Assembly: GCF_016879755.1 (NCBI RefSeq)
Contig: NZ_WOFU01000002.1
Location: 802,024-866,023, forward strand
DNA length: 64,000 nt
Source of the DNA: Bacillus sp. B15-48
GTDB taxonomy: Bacteria; Bacillota; Bacilli; Bacillales; Cytobacillaceae
Reading direction: 5' to 3'
Each line of letters starts with the position of its first letter. Position 1 is the stretch's first letter. The notes beneath the pieces were generated by a model, which did no database searches, had not been told where the DNA came from, and worked only from the letters and a program-made list of their open reading frames with translations. Positions 49,228-57,004 of the stretch are shown piece after piece. Both the position numbers and the translations under genes were made by a program.

Positions 49228-50016
49228 TTATTCAACGACTGTAAACACAACTTCACCTAATCCATCAAACTTTCCAGAAACGATATCACCTTTTGTAAGC
49301 ATAACAGCACCTGTAATACCACCGGTTAAAATAATCTCGCCTTTTTGCACCTTTTTCCCTTTTCTAGCAAGCATATTGGCAAGCATGGCGACGGAGTTTG
49401 CCGGATGACCAAGAACAGCAGCCCCAGCCCCAAGCTCTTTAATCTCGCCATTAATTGTTAATGTCGTGCCAACTAAATCAAGCTCAAATTGTTCAGGCTT
49501 TTTAATCGTTGTCCCGAACACGACTCTTGATGTAGAGGCATTATCAGCAATTACATCTGGTAAGGTAAAATTAAAATTTTCATAGCGACTATCAATGATT
49601 TCTAATGCCGGAAGAATATAGTCAGTAGCAGCCAATACTTGTGCACCAGTAATTCCAGGCCCCTCAATATCTTCCCCAATGATAAAGGCAATTTCTGCTT
49701 CTACTTTCGGGTGGATTAGTTCACTTAATGGCACTTGACCACCATTATCAATAAGCATATAGTCAAAGACATATCCGTAAATCGGTTCGTCAACACCCAT
49801 TTGTTTCATTTTTGCTCTACTTGTTAAACCCATTTTAGGTCCAATAATTTTTTTGCCTTCGTTTAACTTAGTTTTAACGATTTCTTCCTGAACTAAGTAC
49901 GCTTCATCCATAGTCAAATCAGGCTTTATTTCAGCAGTGACTTTCACAACTTCATGGATTCCGACTTCACCATCTAATAAATATTCAGCAATTTGTTTTA
50001 TTTGCTCGTTGTTCAT
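49228..50016 (-). CDS. dmpH: 4-oxalocrotonate decarboxylase homologue
   Basis: DmpH/XylI decarboxylates 2-oxo-3-hexenedioate to 2-hydroxypentadienoate and forms a complex with the hydratase. The 262-residue FAH-like protein shows GPKMGLTSRAKMKQMGVDEP near residue 60, where SRAKM-QMGV marks the decarboxylase branch, and the metal ligands in KVEAEIAFIIGED plus a PALEIIDSRYENF segment. It is a paralogue of the DmpE here. The ATG at 50016 follows gggaggg. No dehydrogenase or tautomerase to make its substrate lies in the window. Confidence 0.85.
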   Translation of the reverse strand: MNNEQIKQIAEYLLDGEVGIHEVVKVTAEIKPDLTMDEAYLVQEEIVKTKLNEGKKIIGPKMGLTSRAKMKQMGVDEPIYGYVFDYMLIDNGGQVPLSELIHPKVEAEIAFIIGEDIEGPGITGAQVLAATDYILPALEIIDSRYENFNFTLPDVIADNASTSRVVFGTTIKKPEQFELDLVGTTLTINGEIKELGAGAAVLGHPANSVAMLANMLARKGKKVQKGEIILTGGITGAVMLTKGDIVSGKFDGLGEVVFTVVE

Positions 50017-50088
50017 GCATCTCCCTCCCAATTTATGTGAACTCTTTTTCATATTAAAGAACGAAAGTCCAAAGTATCGGGTACTGAG

Positions 50089-51114
50089 TTAAGCTTGAAA
50101 ACTTAAGTTCTTTTTATTCGCTAACTCCGCTGCAATCTCAACAACCATATCTTCTTGACCACCGACAACTTTGAGTTTCCCTAATTCAACTAAAATATCT
50201 CGAGCATCAATATTAAATTGTTTTGCAGCTCGTTGTGCATGCAATAGGAAGCTTGAGTAAACACCGGCATAGCCTAACATCAGACTGTCCCGCGTAATTT
50301 CTTGAGGCTTTTCCAAAATTGGAGCGACAAGTTCTTCGGCAATATCAATCATTTTATAAACATCAACACCTGTATCGATTCCTAATCGATCTAGCACAGC
50401 CGCTAATACTTCTGTTTGCGTATTCCCTGCACCTGCTCCTAGACAGCGAATGCTACCATCAATTCTTGTCGCACCCTCTTCAATCGCCGCTAATGTATTA
50501 GCCATTGCTAATGAAAGATTATTATGCCCATGGAATCCGATATTCACAGAAAGATGTTCTTTTAATGTCCGTATTTTTTCTCTCACTTCATGTGGCAGCA
50601 TTGCACCAGCTGAGTCAACAACATAAACTGTATCAGCACCATAGCTTTCCATTAACATTGCTTGCTCTAATAGTTTTGCAGTAGGCGCCATATGTGACAT
50701 CATTAAAAACCCAACCGTCTCAAGTCCCAAGCTTTTTGCAAGATCAATATAATGAGGGGAAACGTCAGCTTCAGTCACATGTGTGGCAATTCTCGCCATC
50801 TTTGCCCCTAACTCAGCTGCTTGCTTTAATTGTGAATCAGTACCAATTCCAGGTAATAATAGAACAGCGATTTTGGCATTTTTGACCGATGCAACTGCTG
50901 CCTCAATCAATTTCATTTCATCGATTAGTGATAATCCATACTGTAAAGTAGAACCTCCTAACCCGTCGCCATGTGATACTTCAATATAAGGGACATTCGC
51001 TTCATCAAGTGCCCTTGAAGTATTAACGACTTGATCTATTGTAAATTGATGTCTAATTGCATGGCTGCCATCACGTAAGGCAACTTCCGTAATTAAGACT
51101 TTACTGGCTTTCAT
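50089..51114 (-). CDS. dmpG: 4-hydroxy-2-oxovalerate aldolase
   Basis: DmpG splits 4-hydroxy-2-oxovalerate to pyruvate and acetaldehyde. The 341-residue barrel shows EVALRDGSHAIRHQF at the N-terminus, SHGDGLGGSTLQYG, VVDSAGAMLP and the metal-binding GFHGHNNLSLAMAN near residue 198, then the DmpG communication domain. In known systems it channels acetaldehyde to DmpF in a heterotetramer; dmpF ends 17 bases before this gene, consistent with co-expression. Confidence 0.96.
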   Translation of the reverse strand: MKASKVLITEVALRDGSHAIRHQFTIDQVVNTSRALDEANVPYIEVSHGDGLGGSTLQYGLSLIDEMKLIEAAVASVKNAKIAVLLLPGIGTDSQLKQAAELGAKMARIATHVTEADVSPHYIDLAKSLGLETVGFLMMSHMAPTAKLLEQAMLMESYGADTVYVVDSAGAMLPHEVREKIRTLKEHLSVNIGFHGHNNLSLAMANTLAAIEEGATRIDGSIRCLGAGAGNTQTEVLAAVLDRLGIDTGVDVYKMIDIAEELVAPILEKPQEITRDSLMLGYAGVYSSFLLHAQRAAKQFNIDARDILVELGKLKVVGGQEDMVVEIAAELANKKNLSFQA

Positions 51115-51131
51115 TTATGTTTCCCCCTTTC

Positions 51132-52013
51132 TTAAACTGTAGCTTTCTTAGCTCGGTGTTTGGCCCATTCCTCAGCAAGTTTTACCGATGCAGCAGTGAT
51201 GATATCTAAATTCCCTGCATATTTTGGTAAATAATCTCCGGCTCCTTCGACCTCAATGAAAACAGTTAGTTTATTTTCATCAAAAAGCGGATCTTGTTTT
51301 AATCGATAACCAGGAACATAGCTTTGAACGGTCTTTTCCATCTCACGAATCGAGGAGGTAATTGCTTTCTGATCAACTTTTCCTTCAACGAGCATATGAA
51401 TCGCGTCTCTCATAATAATTGGTGGTTCGGCAGGGTTAATAATTAATATCGTCTTTCCACGTTTGGCGCCGCCGACTACTTCGAGCGCTAGGTTTGTCGT
51501 TTCGATAAATTCATTAATGTTTGCTCTCGTTCCCGGACCAGCACTTTTACTTGAGATTGTGGCAACAATTTCTGCATATTCTACAGGTTGGACTTTATTT
51601 ACAGCATAAACGATTGGGGTAGTCGCTTGACCACCGCAAGTAATTAAATTCATATTATCTGCTTCAAGGTGTTCATCAAGATTGACAGCAGGATTAACAA
51701 ATGGGCCTACTGCCGCAGGTGTTAAGTCAAGAACTTGCTTGCCTGCTTCTTTCAGTAATTTCGCGTGTCTAACATGAGCTTTGGCACTAGTAGCATCAAA
51801 GATAATATCTGCTAACTCCGGTCTTTCAATAAAGCCGTCAATACCGGTATCAATTGTTACATAACCTAATTCCTTTGCTCTTCTTAAACCGTCTGAGGCT
51901 GGATCGATTCCGATAACGGTTGTAAGTTCCAATATGGATGATCTTCGAAGTTTCATCACTAAATCCGTACCGATATTTCCTGAACCTAATACAGCAACTT
52001 TCACTTTACCCAT
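51132..52013 (-). CDS. dmpF: Acetaldehyde dehydrogenase (acylating)
   Basis: DmpF oxidises acetaldehyde to acetyl-CoA with NAD and CoA. The 293-residue protein begins with the Rossmann motif [13 protein letters not shown] and carries the catalytic cysteine in [13 protein letters not shown] near residue 127, followed by the family segments [16 protein letters not shown] and [15 protein letters not shown]. It works as a complex with DmpG. aaaggagcg precedes the ATG; 23 bases behind dmpE. Confidence 0.96.
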   Translation of the reverse strand: MGKVKVAVLGSGNIGTDLVMKLRRSSILELTTVIGIDPASDGLRRAKELGYVTIDTGIDGFIERPELADIIFDATSAKAHVRHAKLLKEAGKQVLDLTPAAVGPFVNPAVNLDEHLEADNMNLITCGGQATTPIVYAVNKVQPVEYAEIVATISSKSAGPGTRANINEFIETTNLALEVVGGAKRGKTILIINPAEPPIIMRDAIHMLVEGKVDQKAITSSIREMEKTVQSYVPGYRLKQDPLFDENKLTVFIEVEGAGDYLPKYAGNLDIITAASVKLAEEWAKHRAKKATV

Positions 52014-52036
52014 TGGTTGACCGCTCCTTTCTATGC

Positions 52037-52819
52037 CTATTTTTTGAAGTTTACACTTACTTGACCAATATGGGCAAAACGTGCTGTAAAAACATCGCCC
52101 GGTTCTGCCACGACCATGGCTGATAACGCTCCGGATAAAATAACCTCCCCAGCTTTGAGCGTAATATCAAATTGTGATAATTTATTTGCTAACCAAGCGA
52201 CACAAGTCGCTGGATTTCCAAGTGCTGCAGCACCCACACCCGTGTTGACGATGTGCCCATTTCTCATTAACACCATTCCGATTTGTTCAAGGTTTATGTC
52301 CTCAATGTGCGTTGGTTTTCCACCTAACACATAAAGGCCACTAGAGGCGTTATCGGCAATGGTATCTGCTAACTTTATTTTCCAATCCATAATTCTGCTC
52401 CCAACAATCTCCAATGCCGGGACTACATACTTTGTTGCTTGTAGCACATCAAGTGTCGTAATATTTGGTCCACATAAATCCTTTTTCAAAATAAATGCGA
52501 TTTCACCTTCTACTCGTGGCTGTAAAACTTTATCCATCGATACAGTTCCACCATTTTCCACAACCATCGAGTCTAATAAATGCCCGTAATCTGGCTCATC
52601 TACACCAAGCAATTTTTGCATCGCAAGTGAAGTTAATCCAATTTTCTTTCCAACTATTGTTTGTCCGGCGTTTAGTTTCCTTTGAATATTTTCAAGTTGA
52701 ATATGATAAGCTTCAACCGGCGATAAGTCAGGGTTTACTGAAGTAAGCGGGCCGATACCAGTTCCTGAAAATTCGGCATGGGCAAGTAGGTCTGCAAATT
52801 CCCTCGTTTCAGTAGTCAA
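52037..52819 (-). CDS. dmpE: 2-oxopent-4-enoate hydratase
   Basis: DmpE/XylJ adds water to 2-hydroxypenta-2,4-dienoate to give 4-hydroxy-2-oxovalerate. The 260 residues show [24 protein letters not shown] near residue 60, of hydratase rather than decarboxylase type, with metal glutamates in [13 protein letters not shown]. The start is TTG; ggagtg lies 9 bases before it, inside a short upstream frame whose stop overlaps this start (see 52809-52928), a coupling arrangement. Confidence 0.9.
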   Translation of the reverse strand: MTTETREFADLLAHAEFSGTGIGPLTSVNPDLSPVEAYHIQLENIQRKLNAGQTIVGKKIGLTSLAMQKLLGVDEPDYGHLLDSMVVENGGTVSMDKVLQPRVEGEIAFILKKDLCGPNITTLDVLQATKYVVPALEIVGSRIMDWKIKLADTIADNASSGLYVLGGKPTHIEDINLEQIGMVLMRNGHIVNTGVGAAALGNPATCVAWLANKLSQFDITLKAGEVILSGALSAMVVAEPGDVFTARFAHIGQVSVNFKK

Positions 52820-52928
52820 TCTGTTTCACTCCAATCAAATTGAAATCTACTTGGTTTCTATTAATCACAATTTCGTAAAAACGTTGGATTTCTGAAGGAA
52901 GCGTAAGTCGAAATAATATGTAATTCAT
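52809..52928 (-). CDS. Possible 39-residue peptide coupled to dmpE
   Basis: A frame opening at ATG 52928 (aaagg 4-5 bases upstream) encodes MNYILFRLTLPSEIQRFYEI... ending in ...VKQIDY. Its stop codon overlaps the first codons of dmpE, so ribosomes could pass from one to the other. Another reading frame over the same DNA is also open and seems to run out of the hbpS end, so this may instead be a decayed gene. No family recognised. Confidence 0.35.
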   Translation of the reverse strand: MNYILFRLTLPSEIQRFYEIVINRNQVDFNLIGVKQIDY

Positions 52929-53038
52929 GGTGCCTTTTATTTGAAAAATTGTTCACATTGTTATTTTCATCAATAATCGGATAATCAGGAGCTTTTACTG
53001 AAATGCTGTAAAAAGTGGTATCAATGCTCCATACACGT

Positions 53039-53455
53039 TTATTCCATTAGTTTAAGAGCTGCTTCACAGCACAGTTCATCTTGTTCTGCACTGCCACCAC
53101 TAACCCCAATTCCTCCGATTATTTTTCCGTCTACTCTAATAGGAAAACCACCACCGAAAATGACTAGCTTAGGAGTATGGACAATTCCATTTAATAATGC
53201 AGGTTCATCTTTTATCATTGGATACCACTCAGAGGTCGGTTTTCCAAATGCAATCGCTGTGTATGCTTTATTTTGGGAAATACCAATACTTAACAATGGG
53301 GCATGATTCATTCTTGAAAAGCTAACTAAATTTCCACCATCATCAACAATGGTTATATTGACAGCAATCCCTAATTCTTTTGCTTTTTGTTCAGCCGCAT
53401 CAATCATTTTTTTAGCAAGTTCACTGGTTATTGCGTATTTTTCTATATATTTCAT
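53039..53455 (-). CDS. GlcG/HbpS family protein
   Basis: A 138-residue protein of the DUF336 (GlcG/HbpS) family, with the typical N-terminal helix, ITIVDDGGNLVSFSRMNHAPL near residue 45, and GGFPIRVDGKIIGGIGVSGGSAEQDE near residue 110. Related proteins bind haem or cobalamin-like ligands or accompany glycolate and aromatic catabolism genes; several meta-cleavage clusters carry one. The ATG at 53455 follows ggagggg. Its role here is unknown; haem, iron or intermediate handling is possible. Confidence 0.82.
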   Translation of the reverse strand: MKYIEKYAITSELAKKMIDAAEQKAKELGIAVNITIVDDGGNLVSFSRMNHAPLLSIGISQNKAYTAIAFGKPTSEWYPMIKDEPALLNGIVHTPKLVIFGGGFPIRVDGKIIGGIGVSGGSAEQDELCCEAALKLME

Positions 53456-53587
53456 GTAATCCCCTCCTGGCCACATTCAATCGAACCGCGCTTTTTCTGA
53501 TTCTCGAGCAATTCTCATTTTTCAGGTGTCATTTTATTTATTAATTCTTAGATTGAATTCATCGGAAATAACATAGTATCTATTGAG

Positions 53588-53606
53588 AAAAAATGCCCTC
53601 TGGCAC
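53588..53606 (-). terminator. Weak hairpin and T-run between ferredoxin and hbpS-like genes
   Basis: A 4-5 bp TGCC-AGAG-GGCA hairpin followed by TTTTTT on the reverse strand, 9 bases after the ferredoxin stop. It is too small to be a firm terminator. Confidence 0.25.
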
Positions 53607-53614
53607 TATGTTAC

Positions 53615-53908
53615 TTACCTCAATACTTTATTCCTTTCCCTAATAGGTATAATACTCATGTCTGATGCTGGCTTACTTTGACAAGCTAGTCGATATCCAG
53701 AAGCATATTCTTCATCAGGTAAAGCAGATTTTGAATACACCCCATCTACCGTTTCACCAGTCGTAATTTTAATCTTGCACATCCCACATGCGCCGCCTTT
53801 ACAGCCAACAAAAATGCCACCAGTTTGACGTATAGAGCCATTTAAGATCGTTTCATTTTCCTTAACTAAAATTTCTTTTCCGTTTACCTCGATTTTAAAT
53901 GTCTCCAT
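53615..53908 (-). CDS. Plant-type 2Fe-2S ferredoxin of the catechol cluster
   Basis: A 97-residue chloroplast-type ferredoxin. The cluster ligands are visible as VGCKGGACGMCKIK (CX4CX2C, near residues 35-45) and a fourth cysteine in YRLACQSK near residue 75. In xyl and dmp operons a small ferredoxin (XylT, DmpQ) re-reduces the iron of catechol 2,3-dioxygenase after oxidative inactivation; position right behind the dioxygenase suggests the same. The ATG at 53908 is used (ggag 9 bases before). A cre site lies 65 bases upstream of it. Confidence 0.88.
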   Translation of the reverse strand: METFKIEVNGKEILVKENETILNGSIRQTGGIFVGCKGGACGMCKIKITTGETVDGVYSKSALPDEEYASGYRLACQSKPASDMSIIPIRERNKVLR

Positions 53909-53954
53909 AGTTAACATCTCCTTAAATTTACATTATTTTTGTATTCATAATTTC

Positions 53955-54013
53955 AAGGAAGTTCCTCTTTTTTGCAACCGCTTACATTTAAACCGAACGT
54001 GAGAAACTTCCTT
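53955..54013 (-). promoter_or_regulatory. cre site inside an inverted repeat
   Basis: At 53973-53986 the reverse strand reads TGTAAGCGGTTGCA, a full match to the CcpA cre consensus. It is flanked by a perfect 9-bp inverted repeat, AAGGAAGTT at 53955-53963 and AACTTCCTT at 54005-54013. The stretch lies between the dioxygenase stop and the ferredoxin start. It probably mediates glucose repression, either at a local promoter or as a roadblock within a read-through transcript. Confidence 0.7.
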
Positions 54014-54030
54014 TACAGTTCATAGTTTTG

Positions 54031-54945
54031 CTACGAAACGACTGTTGTGAACCTTTCATTTAATTCTCTTTCAAAATAGAAGATTGCTTTACCGATTGTA
54101 TCCTCTGTCCATGTGATTGTTGGTGAATCAGGGTAGGTGATATAGCCACCACAGAACACTTCATTACGATTTCCAGAAGGGTCAAAGAAGTAAATCGTTG
54201 TCCCTCTTGTAATTCCATGACGAGTTGGTCCCACATCGATCATGACATCATTTTTCGACATGATATCGGCAGCATGTCGTAGTTCTACCCACTCATCTAA
54301 CCAGAATGCAAAGTGATGAAGTTTATTTTGTGGTCCTTTAATAATAGCGATGTCGTGAGCAGTATTTGTTTTGAATAACCATTTAGCAATCGTTTGATCA
54401 TTCTTTTCCCCAGCCACTAATTGCTCACTTACGTGGAAGTCAAAAATGTCTGTAAATATTTTTATTGCACCATCAACGTCCTCCCCAGCAATTAAAAGAT
54501 GATCAAGGCGTGTCGGATGCATTCCGATTAACCCGTCTGGCCATGGGTCAGGATTGAGAAGAGATAATCCATTACCTACAACTTCGATTTCGTAGTATAG
54601 TTCTACGATTTGTCCAGTAGGTAAAGTAAAACGAACTGCTTCTCCTTCTGCAATTCGAGTTCCAGCAGGCACTCGCTCTGTATCAATTCCATAATTATTT
54701 AATTTTTGTTCATAAAGTTCTAAATCTGAAGCAAATTCACATTTAAAAGCTAAATGTTCCAATCCGGCATTGTCAGCTTTTTTCAAAATGACACTATGAT
54801 GGTCATGCTCATCCCATGCTTTCAGATAAACTCTGTCCTCTTCACGGGCAGTTTCAATTAATCCGATAACTCTTTTGTAGTAATCAACTGATTTCTCCCA
54901 GTTCGGACAACGTACTTCAACTCTTCCTAAACGCATAATAGCCAT
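54031..54945 (-). CDS. Catechol 2,3-dioxygenase
   Basis: This extradiol enzyme opens catechol next to its hydroxyls to 2-hydroxymuconic semialdehyde. The 304-residue protein has two VOC (bleomycin-resistance fold) modules; the iron ligands are the histidine in TRLDHLLIAGED near residue 150, that in KLHHFAFWLDEW near 210 and the glutamate in GNRNEVFCGGY near 262, the normal XylE/DmpB pattern. aaggaggg precedes the ATG. First gene of the cluster; no oxygenase making catechol is present in the window. Confidence 0.95.
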   Translation of the reverse strand: MAIMRLGRVEVRCPNWEKSVDYYKRVIGLIETAREEDRVYLKAWDEHDHHSVILKKADNAGLEHLAFKCEFASDLELYEQKLNNYGIDTERVPAGTRIAEGEAVRFTLPTGQIVELYYEIEVVGNGLSLLNPDPWPDGLIGMHPTRLDHLLIAGEDVDGAIKIFTDIFDFHVSEQLVAGEKNDQTIAKWLFKTNTAHDIAIIKGPQNKLHHFAFWLDEWVELRHAADIMSKNDVMIDVGPTRHGITRGTTIYFFDPSGNRNEVFCGGYITYPDSPTITWTEDTIGKAIFYFERELNERFTTVVS

Positions 54946-55044
54946 TAATTAAACCCTCCTTAAAATTTCAAATTTTATAGATTAAAATATTTCAGAAGTG
55001 GTTCGCACCAATGAAATATCCTAATTTAAACTTTTCAAAGAAAA

Positions 55045-55140
55045 TTGAATTTCATTAAAGAAGGATTTGCTACAGATCATCCCGTAGCCATCAATGCTGT
55101 AATTAGTGAGGAAATTAGCCATAATGAAGAAGAAACATAA
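55045..55140 (+). pseudogene. Possible 3' remnant of an unidentified gene
   Basis: A 31-codon stretch with plausible protein character (contains KEGFATDHPVAINAVISEE) ends in a stop at 55138-55140. It opens with TTG, has no ribosome site and a stop just upstream. It could be the tail of a lost gene at the edge of the inserted segment. I cannot name the parent. Confidence 0.25.
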
Positions 55141-55285
55141 GATGATCGATAAAACAGAATGATAGGTTTTAAATATTTAAAAATATTGAAATCTTCATAG
55201 TTTAAACTTAACATAGATTCAACCGCTATTTATGTTGGATCTGTGAACAAAATTCAAAAATATTATGACGATTTATTATGTTAAC

Positions 55286-55320
55286 AAAAACCTTCCGACA
55301 TACGCCGGAAGGTTTTTTTC
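55286..55320 (-). terminator. Intrinsic terminator after tyrS
   Basis: AAAACCTTCCG and CGGAAGGTTTT pair around a short loop; T-runs follow on both strands, 3 bases from the tyrS stop. Confidence 0.92.
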
Positions 55321-55322
55321 AT

Positions 55323-56597
<1,275 letters not shown>

Positions 56598-56616
56598 TTA
56601 TCATATCTTTACACGC

Positions 56617-56880
56617 AAAAAAAGCGCCCTTGCATCGAAATGCAGGGACGCTTATAGCGCGGTACCACCCAGCTTGAAAACAAAAATAACCTACGTTTTC
56701 CACTCAAACATTTAACGGTTTCCCCGTCCATTGCTAATTTCACTTGATTTCACAACGGCAGCTCCAGGAAGTAATTCATTCTTCTATTTGTACTGGCTCG
56801 CAGCAACCGCCAGCTTTCTGAAACATGGATAGAAAAACTACTTATTCCATTCTTCGCCTTTTATATGAACTTAATAAAGC
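56617..56880 (-). promoter_or_regulatory. Tyrosine T-box riboswitch of tyrS
   Basis: On the reverse strand, a structured leader of about 260 bases ends with the conserved T-box GGTGGTACCGC (56659-56669) and a terminator stem AGCGTCCCTGCAT / ATGCAAGGGCGCT with TTTTTTT. The specifier codon TAC for tyrosine is read at 56790-56792 in GCCAGTACAAA. Uncharged tRNA-Tyr pairs with both sites and favours antitermination, so tyrS rises when tyrosine is scarce. Confidence 0.95.
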
Positions 56881-56911
56881 ATTTTTACCATATAATCGTA
56901 ATCTTTGTCAA
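56881..56911 (-). promoter_or_regulatory. Probable sigma-A promoter of tyrS
   Basis: TTGACA on the reverse strand (56906-56911) is followed after about 18-19 bases by a weak -10 (TAAAAAT near 56881-56887), placing the start just upstream of the T-box leader. Confidence 0.5.
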
Positions 56912-56967
56912 ACTCAAACTGAAAATATTAGGAAAATGTCGACTCCTGTCCTTTCTCTTCCCTTGTT

Positions 56968-56978
56968 TATGCTATAAT
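56968..56978 (+). promoter_or_regulatory. Extended -10 promoter for the PBP gene
   Basis: TATGCTATAAT contains a consensus TATAAT (56973-56978) preceded by TGC, an extended -10. No strong -35 is seen. The PBP start is about 27 bases downstream. Confidence 0.5.
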
Positions 56979-57004
56979 GTATGTGATTTTAGGGGGAGTG
57001 CTAA

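Larger units (their letters stand above)
54946..55322. other. Gene-free spacer upstream of catechol genes
   Basis: These 377 bases hold no complete gene. There is a short open stretch on the + strand (55045-55140) that could be a gene remnant, an AT-rich region with a TATAAA-like -10 near 54970-54985 on the reverse strand for the dioxygenase gene, and the tyrS terminator at 55286-55320. No regulator gene for the cluster is present. Confidence 0.6.

Noticed and set aside
54946-55020. Sigma-54 type promoter (TTGGTGCG...) before the catechol dioxygenase
   Set aside because: The -24 region partly fits, but the -12 GC is absent, and no sigma-54 activator gene is near.
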